Assembly: GCF_003335045.1 (NCBI RefSeq)
Contig: NZ_QOZG01000006.1
Span: 248,001 to 312,000 of the forward strand
Reading direction: 5' to 3'
Length of the DNA stretch: 64,000 nucleotides
Origin: Paramesorhizobium salinisoli
GTDB taxonomy: Bacteria > Pseudomonadota > Alphaproteobacteria > Rhizobiales > Rhizobiaceae
The translations under genes and the position numbers were made by a program. Positions 52,390 through 62,345 of the stretch are shown one piece after another. The notes under the pieces are model-generated. The model was not told the origin of the DNA and made no database searches. It saw only the letters and a program-made list of their open reading frames with translations. Each line of letters opens with the position of its first letter. Position 1 is the first letter of the stretch.

Positions 52390-54504
52390 ATGTCTTCAAG
52401 CGAGCAAACGGCCGCGGAGGCCGCCGAACAGATTCCGGGTTGGGGTGTGGGAACCGCCGCACGCATCCTTTTTGGCATCGCGGTCGCCTTTTCCGCATTC
52501 CAGCTTTGGACGGCAGCCTATTCCCCACTGCCAAGCCAGGTTGTTCGGTCGGTCCATGTCGGTTTCCTGATGCTGCTCCTTTTCGGCCTTTACGCCAATG
52601 CCCGGACGACAACCGGCGCACGGTCGGCTTTCTGGTGGGGGCTGGCGGTGCTCGCCTTCGTACTCAGCCTCTACCACTGGGTTTTCTATTCGGATCTCAT
52701 TGTGCGGGCCGGCGATCCGAGCCAGGCCGATCTGGTCGCGGGCGTGCTGGTCACGGCACTTGTCTTTCTTGCCGGCCAGCGCATGATGGGCTGGGCGTTG
52801 CCGGCCATTTGCGGAATATTCCTCGCCTACGGCCTGTTCGGCCAGTATCTGCCGAGCCCACTCAATCACCGTGGCTATGATTTCGCACAGGTCGTCGAGG
52901 CGCTCTATCTCGGCACGGAAGGTATATACGGCACGCCGATTTACGTCTCGTCGAGCTATATCTTCCTCTTCATTCTTTTTGGCGCCTTTCTCGAGCGCGC
53001 CGGCATGATCCAGCTCTTCACCGATGTGGCGCTTGGAACGGTCGGTCACACCAAGGGCGGCCCGGCCAAGGTCTCGGTCATTTCCTCCGCGCTGATGGGG
53101 ACGATCAATGGCTCGGGCGTGGCCAATGTGGTGACGACGGGCGCGTTTACGATCCCGCTGATGAAGCGCTTTGGTTTCCGCCCGGCCTTTGCGGGCGGCG
53201 TCGAGGCCGTATCCTCGATGGGCGGCCAGATCATGCCGCCGGTCATGGGCGCGGTGGCCTTCATCATGGCTGAAACGCTCAACGTGCCCTATATCGAAGT
53301 GGTCAAGGCGGCCATCATTCCCGCCGTGCTTTACTTCATCACCGTCTTCATCATGGTCCATCTGGAGGCCGGGCGGCTAGGACTTCAGGGTCTGCCTAAA
53401 AGCGAGTGCCCGAGCGCGATCGGCGCGTTGCGGCGGAGTTGGTATCTGATCCTGCCGCTGGCAGCTCTCGTATGGCTGTTGTTCTCGGGCTATACGCCGC
53501 TTTTCGCCGGCACCGTGGGCCTGGCCCTGACGGCGCTGATCATCCTCGGCGTTCCCTTGTCCGGCAGGCTTTCAATGCCTTTGCGCATGTTGTTCTGGAT
53601 CGCGCTCGGCCTGATGTCGGCGGCGGCATTCGGGACGAGTTTCAACATCTTCGGCTATCAGTTCCGCGGCATCACGTTGATCCTGGCACTTCTTGCCACG
53701 CTGGTGGTCTTGAACTTTCTCATCCGTGGCGGGCGCGAGACATTGCGTCTATGCCTCGAGAGCCTTGGCGAGGGCGCCAAGAATGCGTTGCCGGTCGGCA
53801 TCGCCTGTGCGCTGGTCGGGATTATCATCGGGGTTCTGGCGCTGACCGGGGCGGGATCGAGTTTTGCCCGCGTGATCGTCGCTATCGGGGAGAACTCGCT
53901 GTTTCTCTCGCTTATCCTGACGATGCTCACCTGCCTCATTCTTGGCATGGGCATCCCCACAATCCCTAATTATATCATCACCTCATCGATTGCGGGCCCA
54001 GCCTTGCTGCAACTCGACGTGCCGCTGATCGTCACCCACATGTTCGTGTTTTATTTCGGCATTATGGCTGACCTGACGCCGCCCGTCGCGCTCGCGGCCT
54101 TTGCTGCGGCGCCGATCGCCCGCGAAAGCGGCATGAAAATCGGCATTCAGGCCGTCCGAATAGCGGTTGCGGGTTTCGCTGTCCCTTTCATGGCAGTCTA
54201 TGCACCCATCATCATGTTGCAGGATGGTGGACCGCTCGTGGCGGAAATGGGCTATTGGCCGGCCGTGGCCTATATGGTGGGCAAGGCTCTGCTGTCGATC
54301 CTGATGTGGGGTGCCGCTGCGATCGGCTATCTCCGGGGTAAGCTCACATGGTGGGAGCGCCTGTGGGCCTTTGCGGCAGCGGCATTGATGATTGCCGCGC
54401 TTCCCCTGACTGACGAGATCGGTATTGCGGGGTGCGTGCTCTTCATCGTCTGGCATTGGTGGCGCACGCGGCAGACAATCGCCACGGTCGGTTCGGCTCC
54501 GTGA
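52390..54504 (+). CDS. Fused TRAP transporter permease (4TM/12TM), TAXI type
   Basis: The 704-residue membrane protein joins the small and large TRAP subunits, as is normal with TAXI receptors. Blocks include SALMGTINGSGVANVVTTGAFTIPLMKR-like region near residue 237 and TCLILGMGIPTIPNYIITSS near 516, with FGIMADLTPPVALAAFAAAP. It drives sodium-coupled import. The stop overlaps the GTG start of the DUF1850 gene. Confidence 0.92.
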   Translation: MSSSEQTAAEAAEQIPGWGVGTAARILFGIAVAFSAFQLWTAAYSPLPSQVVRSVHVGFLMLLLFGLYANARTTTGARSAFWWGLAVLAFVLSLYHWVFYSDLIVRAGDPSQADLVAGVLVTALVFLAGQRMMGWALPAICGIFLAYGLFGQYLPSPLNHRGYDFAQVVEALYLGTEGIYGTPIYVSSSYIFLFILFGAFLERAGMIQLFTDVALGTVGHTKGGPAKVSVISSALMGTINGSGVANVVTTGAFTIPLMKRFGFRPAFAGGVEAVSSMGGQIMPPVMGAVAFIMAETLNVPYIEVVKAAIIPAVLYFITVFIMVHLEAGRLGLQGLPKSECPSAIGALRRSWYLILPLAALVWLLFSGYTPLFAGTVGLALTALIILGVPLSGRLSMPLRMLFWIALGLMSAAAFGTSFNIFGYQFRGITLILALLATLVVLNFLIRGGRETLRLCLESLGEGAKNALPVGIACALVGIIIGVLALTGAGSSFARVIVAIGENSLFLSLILTMLTCLILGMGIPTIPNYIITSSIAGPALLQLDVPLIVTHMFVFYFGIMADLTPPVALAAFAAAPIARESGMKIGIQAVRIAVAGFAVPFMAVYAPIIMLQDGGPLVAEMGYWPAVAYMVGKALLSILMWGAAAIGYLRGKLTWWERLWAFAAAALMIAALPLTDEIGIAGCVLFIVWHWWRTRQTIATVGSAP

Positions 54505-54872
54505 GCCTGTGCATACTGGCTAGTGGGGCGGTGGCAAGAATCGCCACCACCGCCTTCATGCTGTCATGGACGCATAGCGTCGAGAAAATCCCTTGGCAGG
54601 AAGACTGGCGCGTCACGCCCGAGGGGCTGCAGATTGTCGAAGCGAGGGTCAAGGGATCCGGCGCCGGAATGGATCCACCGGAGAATGCCGTCTTGGAAAA
54701 CGGCTGGTGGCGATATACACCCGACATACCGCCGCGCCCCTCCGTCAGCCTTGCCGCATCAGGCGCGACTGTCGGGGGCTGGACCCTTTGCGCCAATGGC
54801 TCGTGCCGGTCGCTCGGCAGCGAAGCGGGCAAGCCGATCGTGCTGAAATTCTGCCCCGACGAGGGGAAGTAA
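54501..54872 (+). CDS. DUF1850 family protein of the TAXI-TRAP operon
   Basis: A GTG start at 54501 overlaps the permease stop (GTGA), giving 123 residues that begin VSLCILASGAVARIATTAF. The block SWTHSVEKIPWQEDW and GSGAGMDPPENAVLENGWW are typical of DUF1850 proteins, which are encoded next to TAXI-TRAP permeases in many bacteria. The N-terminus resembles a short signal or anchor. Function is unknown; the overlap suggests it is made with the transporter. Confidence 0.8.
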   Translation: MSLCILASGAVARIATTAFMLSWTHSVEKIPWQEDWRVTPEGLQIVEARVKGSGAGMDPPENAVLENGWWRYTPDIPPRPSVSLAASGATVGGWTLCANGSCRSLGSEAGKPIVLKFCPDEGK

Positions 54873-55018
54873 GAACCGTCATTGCCATGAGGCGGGGAAG
54901 CGTTAAGCCGTCCGAAATTCCGCTGGCGCCGCCGCTCTCTGCCACATTGCCGCCACGGTTGGAACATCAGTGTACCGCCCAAAGAGCAGGCAGAACCTCC
55001 CAAAAACAGGCATTTTTC

Positions 55019-56648
55019 GTGGTCTCCCAACCGTCCTCCTCATCCCTCGCCTTCAACCGCGCAGGGGGGCTATCATGGACTTCCAGTCTGCCGGCACTGA
55101 TATTCCTGCTCGTGGCGGTTGCCGCACTCTGGGTACGCCCGCCATTGGCGATCGATGAGACCCGCTATCTCGCGGTCGCGTGGGGATCCTACGTCACCGA
55201 CAATCATCTTCTCATGTCGCTGAACGGTCTCCCCTATACCCATAAGACACCGCTGCTCTTTGCAATGGTCGAGGAGATATGGGACGTAACCGGCCCGAAC
55301 CAGGTGCTGGCGCGGCTGGTTCCCATTATTTTTCGGCGCCGCCGCAATCCTCCTTCTCCGGGTGCTCGCCGGAGTTCTGGTGCGTGACTATAAAACAGAT
55401 ACGCTGCCCGTTGGACAGCCGCACTGGATACTGGCCGGCCTGCCGATGTTTGCAATCTTTGGCCAGGCGTTCATGTTCGACACCGTGCTCGCCTGTGGTG
55501 CGCTCATCGCCGTGATTGGCACTGTCACCGCTGCTCATGGGCGTATGCGCCCCGGTTTGCTGCTGCTGCTGCTCGGCGTCTCATTGGGCTTTGCCAGCAA
55601 GGGGCCGGTCATCCTCCTTCATACGGTGCCGGTCGCGTTGCTCGCGCCTTTCTGGGTTACGGGCGAACTGCCCGTTTCGCGCATGAAATGGACGTTGCTG
55701 GTGATGGCGGCCATCGTGGGTGGCGCGGCGGCCAATGCTGTCTGGGTATTGCCCTCCCTCATCGAAATGAGCAAATCTTCGGGTTGGGAACTGGTCTGGA
55801 CCCAGACCTTCGGCCGTGTCGGGGGCAAGTTCGGCCATCCGCGCCCGATGTGGTTTCTGTTCGCATTGCTGCCGGCACTGGTACTTCCGTGGACCTTGAG
55901 CAGCGCCGCCTGGTCCCGTTCCGTATGGGGCAGGGCGCTTAAATCGGAAAGCGTTCGGCTCGGCCTCGTCTGGTTCGTTTCCGCGCTCGTGCTGCATTCT
56001 CTGTCGGCGGGCAAGCACGCCTACTACCTGTTTCCCTCGCTGCCAGGCCTTGCGCTTGTCATCGCCGGCCTTGTCGAGAGCGCTGCGGCGGAAGGGAAGG
56101 ACGCGCTGAAATTTCCGATGGCTGCAGGCGCGATGCTGATGATTGCCGGAGGAACGGCCTTTTTTTTCGGCGCAATTTTTCCCTCCGAGGTCCGCTCGTT
56201 TTTCGACTTCGACCCCGCGAGCGGCATCCTTCCGCCGGTTGGTCTTGTGTTTTGCGGTTTCGCCTGCTGGCGCATCGCACGGGCCCGCGGCAGTTGGCGC
56301 CTTGCGGCTGGAGCCACAGCCGGGCTTGTCGCCCTGCTGCTTGCACAGATGAGCCTCACGCCGGTCTGGCAGCAGAACGACCCCTCTCGTATCGTGCAGG
56401 CTGTTGCCGGCCTGCGTGAGCGTCCCGTGGCATGGGTGGGCGGCTATAATGGCGAGATCAATTTTGCCGCCGCCCGCACGGAGCCCGTTGCTACCCTCGA
56501 CAATGTCAGCCAGGCGCCAGACTGGCTGAGTGCACATCCTGGAGGCGTTGTCTTCGCCCATGTCGGCCAGGCAAAGGCACCGGTTGCAGGCGTCGACGCG
56601 ACATTCCTGCGCTGGCGGGGCCGATATCTCGCGGTCATGATTCGTTAG
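55019..56648 (+). pseudogene. Frameshifted GT39/ArnT-like glycosyltransferase
   Basis: The N-terminal part (ALIFLLVAVAALWVRPPLAI, DETRYLAVAWGSYVTDNHLL with the catalytic-type DE) runs from about GTG 55019 to a run of five T at 55330-55334. Removing one T restores FGAAAILLLRVLAGVLVRDY and joins it to the remaining 420 residues of multi-membrane GT39 sequence (GFASKGPVILLHTVPVALLA, HAYYLFPSLPGLALVIAG). Such enzymes transfer sugars from polyprenyl carriers to lipid A or proteins in the periplasm. No ATG suits the N-terminus, so the start is uncertain. It could be a true pseudogene, a slippage-switched gene or a base-call error. Confidence 0.75.
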
Positions 56649-56669
56649 AGAACAGTTGAGAATACTCCA

Positions 56670-57674
56670 CTAGTCGGCCACACCGGCCACCGCTACGCAA
56701 TCGCCTGCCTTGACCAGCCCCGGGAAATGGCGCGCGGCAAGGATGCCGTCCATCTTGGCGCGGATTTCGGCCGGTGCCGTTCCTGTACGACCGATAGGAT
56801 GAATGCGCGCGATGATCTGGCCCGACGCCACAGGTTGGCCCAGATCGACCATCGTCTCGATCATGCCTTCGTCTTCGGCAAAGGCGAAGCAGTCGCCGGA
56901 AGGCATGTCGAGCCATCGGGTTTCGCGATGCTCGATCTCACCTGAGACGATGCCGGAATGACGCAGCACGTTCATGACGCCGCGCTTGGCGATTGAGACG
57001 GTTTCGGCGCGTGCCGTGCCGCCGCCGCCGAGTTCGGTGGTCACGAAGATCTTGCCCATCTCTTCCGCCGTGGTGTCGTACATGCCCACCGCGTCGATTT
57101 CGAGCATCCGCATCGACCAGGGGGCGGAAAACGCCTTCACGGCATCGAAGGTGCGGGCCTCCTGGCGCTTATCGGCAAGGATATGCGCCGCCGCGAAGGG
57201 CACGAAATCCAGCGTCTTGCCGCCTGAATGGAAGTCGAGCACGAGATCGGCCCGCGGCAGCAGCTCGCGGGTGAAATAATCCGCGATCTTCTGTGTCACC
57301 GTGCCGTCAGGACGGCCGGGAAAGCTGCGATTGAGATTGCCCTTGTCGATGGGCGACGTTCGCGTTCCAGCCTGAAATGCGGGATAGTTCATGGCCGGCA
57401 CGATGATTACAGTGCCGTTCACATGCTTGGGATCGAGCGTGCGGGCGAGATCGAAGAGCACAATAGGCCCTTCATATTCGTCGCCATGATTGCCCCCGGT
57501 CAAAAGCGCCGTCGGGCCGCCACCGTTGCGGATGACGGCGATCGGGATCATTACGGAACCCCAGGCGGAATCGTCACGGCTATAGGGCAGTCGCAGAAAG
57601 CCGTGCTGGACGCCGTCCTTGTCGAAAGCGACGGTTGGCATGATCGGGGAGGGCGGCAAAAGGCTTGCAAGCAT
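56670..57674 (-). CDS. eutE: N-alpha-acetyl-L-2,4-diaminobutyrate deacetylase (ectoine degradation)
   Basis: The start at 57674, with GAGG upstream and 8 bases after the previous stop, gives 334 residues. It is of the succinylglutamate desuccinylase/aspartoacylase family, with zinc-site pattern GGNHGDEYEGP and DFHSGG. In ectoine breakdown this enzyme (EutE/DoeB) removes the acetyl group from N-alpha-acetyl-diaminobutyrate made by the ectoine hydrolase encoded upstream. It is the last gene of the leftward cluster. Confidence 0.85.
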   Translation of the reverse strand: MLASLLPPSPIMPTVAFDKDGVQHGFLRLPYSRDDSAWGSVMIPIAVIRNGGGPTALLTGGNHGDEYEGPIVLFDLARTLDPKHVNGTVIIVPAMNYPAFQAGTRTSPIDKGNLNRSFPGRPDGTVTQKIADYFTRELLPRADLVLDFHSGGKTLDFVPFAAAHILADKRQEARTFDAVKAFSAPWSMRMLEIDAVGMYDTTAEEMGKIFVTTELGGGGTARAETVSIAKRGVMNVLRHSGIVSGEIEHRETRWLDMPSGDCFAFAEDEGMIETMVDLGQPVASGQIIARIHPIGRTGTAPAEIRAKMDGILAARHFPGLVKAGDCVAVAGVAD

Positions 57675-57682
57675 CCGGAGCC

Positions 57683-58864
57683 TCAGTTCTTCACAAGCAG
57701 CTTGCGCGGAACATTGGCGAGGCATTCCACGCCCGTTTCCGTGATGAGGATGCTCTCGGTGATTTCCAGTCCCATCGTCTCCAACCACAGACCGGTCATG
57801 AAATGGAAGGTCATGCCGGGCTTCAGCTCGGTCCTGTCGCCGGGGCGCAGGCTCATCGTGCGCTCACCCCAATCCGGGGGGTAGGACAGACCGATCGGAT
57901 AACCGGTGCGGTTGTCCTTGACGATGCCGTATTTCTTCAAGACGGCGAAGAAGGCGTTGGCGATATCCTCGCAGCTATTGCCGGGCTTCGCCGCCGCAAG
58001 ACCCGCTTCCATGCCTTCGAGCGTCGCCTTCTCTGCATCGAGGAATTCCTGCGTCGGCTTGCCCAGAAAGACCGTCCGCGACAGCGGCACGTGATAACGA
58101 TTATAACAGCCGGCAATCTCGAAGAACGTACCTTCGCCTGATTTCATCGGCTTGTCGTCCCAGGTCAGATGCGGCGCGGCGGCGTCGGCGCCCGACGGCA
58201 GCAGCGGAACGATAGCCGGATAATCACCGCCGAATTCCTTCGTGCCGCGAATGCCGGCATCATAGATTTCAGCCACAAGGTCGCATTTGCGCATGCCCGG
58301 TTCGGCCTTGTCCGCGATGCGCTCATGCATCAGTTCGACGATGCGCGCGGCCTTGCGCATATAGTCGAGCTCCTGTGCGCTCTTGATCGCGCGCTGCCAG
58401 TTCACGAGCGCCGTGCCGTCGACGAAACGCGCATTGGGCAGGTGCTTGCGCAGCGAACCGAAAGCGGCGGCGGAGAACCAGTAATTGTCCATCTCGACGG
58501 CGATCGACATCTTGTCCCAGCCGCGCTCCACGATGATGTTCGCGAGATAATCCATGGGATGGCGTTCGGTCGACTGAACGTAATGGTCGGGATAGCCGAT
58601 GATGTGGTCGTGCGAGAGATAGGCCGTCCGCTTGGCGCCGTTGGCATCCTGCCCGCGGCCATACCAGATGGGATCGCCCTCGGGCGGGACGATGACCGCC
58701 TGATGCACGTAGAACGACCATCCATCATAACCGGTGAGCCATGCCATGTTGGATGGATCGCTGACGATCAGAAGATCGATGCCGCGTTTTTGCATTTCCA
58801 CGCGGGTCTTCTCCAGCCGCCGCGCATATTCCTGCCGGGTGAATTTCAGATTTGGCTCACTCAT
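57683..58864 (-). CDS. eutD: Ectoine hydrolase (M24 peptidase family)
   Basis: The 393-residue protein is an Xaa-Pro-peptidase-like enzyme of the EutD/DoeA type. The N-terminal domain has RRLEKTRVEMQKRGIDLLIV and NMAWLTGYDGWSFYVHQAV. The C-terminal pita-bread fold shows GEGTFFEIAGCYNRYHVPLSRT. EutD opens the ectoine ring to acetyl-diaminobutyrate isomers. The order with eutE, eutC, eutB and eutA plus the Ehu importer is diagnostic for ectoine/5-hydroxyectoine use. Confidence 0.9.
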   Translation of the reverse strand: MSEPNLKFTRQEYARRLEKTRVEMQKRGIDLLIVSDPSNMAWLTGYDGWSFYVHQAVIVPPEGDPIWYGRGQDANGAKRTAYLSHDHIIGYPDHYVQSTERHPMDYLANIIVERGWDKMSIAVEMDNYWFSAAAFGSLRKHLPNARFVDGTALVNWQRAIKSAQELDYMRKAARIVELMHERIADKAEPGMRKCDLVAEIYDAGIRGTKEFGGDYPAIVPLLPSGADAAAPHLTWDDKPMKSGEGTFFEIAGCYNRYHVPLSRTVFLGKPTQEFLDAEKATLEGMEAGLAAAKPGNSCEDIANAFFAVLKKYGIVKDNRTGYPIGLSYPPDWGERTMSLRPGDRTELKPGMTFHFMTGLWLETMGLEITESILITETGVECLANVPRKLLVKN

Positions 58865-58898
58865 TTCCTGTCATTCCTCGTTCGGGCAAAACCCGTTA

Positions 58899-59891
58899 TC
58901 AGCTTTCGAAGATTGTACCGATCCCAGCGCGCTTCGCCCTGTCGCAGGCGAGCGAGGCGATGGCGGTATCCTGCACGCCGGTCCCCGTCAGGTCGGCGAG
59001 CGTGATGGCTTGGGGGGAGGGGCGACCGGCCGCCCTGCCCGATATGATGTCTCCCAGTTCGGCGAAATGCGCTTCTGGCGCGATCAGACCCGCCGCGATG
59101 GCGTGGTGCAATTCGCCCAGACGCCTTGTCTGGCTGAGACGATCGGCGATATAGGGTTCGGCCCTGGCGATAATGGCCGGATCGATTTCATTCTTATGCT
59201 CCGCGTCGGAGCCCATCGCCGTGATGTGCTGTCCAGGCTCCAGCCATTCGGCGCGCAGCACCGGTTCGCTGGCTGGCGTGGTGGTGACGATGATGTCGGC
59301 GCCGTGCAGCGCGCGTGCGGGATCGCTCTCTGCTGTCACATCGATACCGAGCCTTGCCTGTAAGCTGCGGGCCGCTTCGCGCGCCTTTTCCCCATCCCGT
59401 GCCCAGATCCGCGCCTCGCGGATGGGCCGCACGAGAGCCAGCGCCTCAAGCTGCAGCCGCGCCTGCACGCCGGCGCCAAAAACCGCGGCGACGGTTGCAT
59501 CGCTCCTGGCCAGATGTCTGGCCGCCACCGCACCGGCTGCTGCCGTTCGCACATCGGTCAGATAACCATTGTCGAGAAGCAGCGCCTCGACGAGGCCCGT
59601 GCGCGAATTCAACAGCACCATCATGCCGTTGACGCTTGGCAGGCCAATTTTGGGATTATCGAAAAAACCGGGGCTGATCTTGATCGCAAAACCTTCGACG
59701 CCCGGGATAAAGGCAGTCTTGACGTCAACCTCGCCGCGATATTCGGGAATGTCGAGCCGGAGGATCGGCGGCATGGCGACCGCCTTGGTCGCCAGCGCCT
59801 CGAAAGCGGATTCGACACAAGCGATCGCGTCGCGGTCGAGCGGCACGATTTTCCGCAGGTCCGTTTCGGTGAGGATCGTCATGTGGGGCAT
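58899..59891 (-). CDS. eutC: Ornithine cyclodeaminase-like protein of hydroxyectoine use
   Basis: The 330-residue protein has the mu-crystallin/ornithine cyclodeaminase pattern (KISPGFFDNPKIGLPSVNG, GYLTDVRTAAAGAVAARHLA, VFGAGVQARLQLEAL as the NAD site). Together with EutB it is thought to process hydroxyectoine to ectoine-type intermediates. It follows eutB by 5 bases and has AGGAGG ahead of the ATG. Confidence 0.87.
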   Translation of the reverse strand: MPHMTILTETDLRKIVPLDRDAIACVESAFEALATKAVAMPPILRLDIPEYRGEVDVKTAFIPGVEGFAIKISPGFFDNPKIGLPSVNGMMVLLNSRTGLVEALLLDNGYLTDVRTAAAGAVAARHLARSDATVAAVFGAGVQARLQLEALALVRPIREARIWARDGEKAREAARSLQARLGIDVTAESDPARALHGADIIVTTTPASEPVLRAEWLEPGQHITAMGSDAEHKNEIDPAIIARAEPYIADRLSQTRRLGELHHAIAAGLIAPEAHFAELGDIISGRAAGRPSPQAITLADLTGTGVQDTAIASLACDRAKRAGIGTIFES

Positions 59892-59896
59892 ACGGA

Positions 59897-60886
59897 TCAG
59901 GCCTCCTGCCGGTACGCATCGCCGCAGACGACACGCCGATGCTGCTTCATATCGATATTGCGGCCTGAAAGAATGGCGACGACCGGGCCGGCGGCCTCGA
60001 TCCCGCCTGCGAGAATTGCGCCGATGCCAACGGCCGCCGCACCCTCGATGATCTCGCGTTCCATCGCATAGGCATGGCTGATACCGGCAGCGATCTCGTC
60101 TTCGGAAAGAAGCAGGATGTCATCGAGGAGATCGCGCACCATCGCGAAGGTGAAGCGATTGTCGAGGCCAATGCCGCCGCCAAGCGAATCCGCCAGGCTA
60201 TGGCTTTCCTCGACAAGCACCGGACGTCCCGCATCAAGACTGGCCCGCATGGCCGCTCCCGCCGACATCGAAACGCCGATGATCTTGGCCTGCGGCCGCA
60301 ACGCCTTGACCGCCGCCGCGACGCCGGCCGCAAGCCCGCCGCCGGAAACCGGCACGAGGATAGTATCGACATCCGGCACGTCCTCGACGATTTCGAGCCC
60401 CATCGTCCCTTGTCCGGCGATGATTGCCGGATTATCGAATGGCGGCACCATGACCAGCCCGTCTTCGCTGACAAGCCGGTCGACCTCTTCCTGAGCGTCA
60501 TCCTGCGAATTGCCGACGATGCGGATCTCGGCGCCAAGGCGGCGTATCTCGTCAACCTTGTTGGCGGGCACGAGCCGGGACATGCAGATGATTGTGCGAA
60601 CGCCTTCCAGCCTGGCGGCATGGGCAAGCGCCCTGCCGTGATTGCCGGTCGAGGCCGCGGTGACGCCTAGGCGCTTTTCCTCGGACGAAAGGCGGCTGAG
60701 CGCGTTTGATGCGCCGCGCAGTTTGAAGCTGCCGGTCGTCTGGCGGTGCTCGAGCTTCAGATGCACCGGCAGGCCCATCAACTCCGAAAGCGACGGCGAG
60801 GGTACGGTAGGTGTGCGCAGGATCCTGCCCGTGACGGCGCGGCGCGCTTCTTCGATTTCGGCAAGCGTGACGGTCTGAACGCCCAT
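59897..60886 (-). CDS. eutB: Threonine dehydratase-like PLP enzyme of hydroxyectoine use
   Basis: The 329-residue protein is a type II PLP enzyme with the cofactor lysine K55 (TGSFKLRGASNAL) and the phosphate-binding glycine loop (VPVSGGGLAAGVAAA). EutB acts with EutC in hydroxyectoine conversion, by analogy with serine/threonine dehydratases. It lies 3 bases after eutA in a tightly packed operon. Confidence 0.88.
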   Translation of the reverse strand: MGVQTVTLAEIEEARRAVTGRILRTPTVPSPSLSELMGLPVHLKLEHRQTTGSFKLRGASNALSRLSSEEKRLGVTAASTGNHGRALAHAARLEGVRTIICMSRLVPANKVDEIRRLGAEIRIVGNSQDDAQEEVDRLVSEDGLVMVPPFDNPAIIAGQGTMGLEIVEDVPDVDTILVPVSGGGLAAGVAAAVKALRPQAKIIGVSMSAGAAMRASLDAGRPVLVEESHSLADSLGGGIGLDNRFTFAMVRDLLDDILLLSEDEIAAGISHAYAMEREIIEGAAAVGIGAILAGGIEAAGPVVAILSGRNIDMKQHRRVVCGDAYRQEA

Positions 60887-60889
60887 GGC

Positions 60890-61669
60890 TTACCAGCCCG
60901 CCATCGGCAGGCGCATCAGGCGCCCTAGTTCGGGTCGCGGCTCGGTTTCGCCGCAAAGACGAAGCGCCGCCCAGCTTGTCGCCAGATTGCTGGTGATGAC
61001 GGGCTTGCCGATGGTTCGTTCGATCTCGGCTGCAACACCTGCTGCCCGAAGGGCCGTGCACGAAATGAATAGCGCATCGGCATCCCCGTCCATTGCCTCG
61101 CGCGCCGCGGCGACAAGCGTAGCGGGGCTTATCCGCGCCATCTGACGGTCGTCCTCGAGGCCGAAACAGGTGAAGCGTGCGATATCAAAGCCGCTGGCGG
61201 CGAAATAATCGGCCATCGGCGTGCTGGTAGCGATCGTATAGGGCGTGAGAATGCTGATGCGGGCCGCGCCCACGGCATGGAGCGCCCTGACCGATGCGAG
61301 TGTCGGGGTCACCACCGCAACGCCGGGCTTGGCAATCTGGATCGCGGCTTGAATCTCCTTGTCGCCGATGACGACCGAGGCGGATGTGCAGGAATAGCAG
61401 ATCGCGTCGAGTTCCTCGTCGGGCAGGATCAGGCTTGCCGCCCTAGTCAGTTCGGGCTGCATGCGCCGCAGGTTTTCCGGCGTTGTTGGATTGGCATAGG
61501 CGATACGCGCGGTATAGAGCCCGATACGGTCGCTCGCGACCAGCCTGCGGAAGTCCGGCTCGGTGGTGTGATCGGTGGCGAGGATGATAAGGCCGATGCG
61601 CTTTTCCACCGGACGGACGTCAAAGTCGAGCGGCGTTCTGGTCAGCCGGATAGACGTGGAAATATCCAT
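60890..61669 (-). CDS. eutA: Asp/Glu racemase/maleate isomerase-like ectoine utilisation protein
   Basis: The start at 61669 (MDISTSIRLT) follows GAGGAG; an in-frame ATG at 61696 would overlap ehuD. The 259-residue protein has both family cysteines in ICYSCTSASVVIGD and LFISCTALRAAGVA. EutA is present in hydroxyectoine-using strains, though its step is not well defined. It is translated just after the importer genes. Confidence 0.86.
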   Translation of the reverse strand: MDISTSIRLTRTPLDFDVRPVEKRIGLIILATDHTTEPDFRRLVASDRIGLYTARIAYANPTTPENLRRMQPELTRAASLILPDEELDAICYSCTSASVVIGDKEIQAAIQIAKPGVAVVTPTLASVRALHAVGAARISILTPYTIATSTPMADYFAASGFDIARFTCFGLEDDRQMARISPATLVAAAREAMDGDADALFISCTALRAAGVAAEIERTIGKPVITSNLATSWAALRLCGETEPRPELGRLMRLPMAGW

Positions 61670-61679
61670 GATCGTCTCC

Positions 61680-62336
61680 TCACCCGATCCGGCCATAACG
61701 GCGTTCGAGCCAGCGCAGCCCGATGACCGAAATCAGGCTGATGACCAGGAAAAACGCGCCGACAAGCGTGATCGGTTCAATATAGCGATAGTTGTAATTG
61801 GCGATACTGCGCGCCTGGTTCATCAGTTCGAGCACGGTGATCGCCGAGAGAAGCGGTGTTTCCTTGAACATGGCGATGAAATAATTGGCGAGCGCGGGGA
61901 TCATCGGCGGCAGTGCCTGCGGCAGGATGATCCGGGTCCAGGTCTGGAAAGGCGTGAGATTGCACGCCTTGGCGGCTTCCCACTGACCGCGCGCCACGTT
62001 TTCGATGCCAGCGCGATAAACCTCGGCCGTATAGGTCCCATAGTGCAGCCCGAGACCGATGACGCCCGCCACGAGCGGCGACAGGGTAAGGCCCAGGTCA
62101 GGCAGCACGTAAAAGATGAAATAGAGCTGCACCAGGAGCGGCGTGCCGCGGATGAACTCCGCCACGAAACCCATCGGCATCGACACCAGCCGGTTCTTCG
62201 ACCGCCTTACGATGGCGATGACGAGGCCGACCACCGCCGCGACGATCGAGCCGAGCAGGGTTGCCAGAATGGTGATCTTCACGCCCTGCAAAAGGGTCGG
62301 AAGGATCTGTATGACAAAGGCCCAATCCCATTCCAT
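61680..62336 (-). CDS. ehuD: Ectoine/hydroxyectoine ABC transporter permease EhuD
   Basis: The 218-residue protein is a polar-amino-acid type permease with about five membrane segments and the EAA-type loop (WEAAKACNLTPFQTWTRIILPQALPPMIPAL). EhuD forms the channel with EhuC. It lies between ehuC and eutA with short gaps. Confidence 0.91.
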   Translation of the reverse strand: MEWDWAFVIQILPTLLQGVKITILATLLGSIVAAVVGLVIAIVRRSKNRLVSMPMGFVAEFIRGTPLLVQLYFIFYVLPDLGLTLSPLVAGVIGLGLHYGTYTAEVYRAGIENVARGQWEAAKACNLTPFQTWTRIILPQALPPMIPALANYFIAMFKETPLLSAITVLELMNQARSIANYNYRYIEPITLVGAFFLVISLISVIGLRWLERRYGRIG

Positions 62337-62345
62337 CGTGACCTC

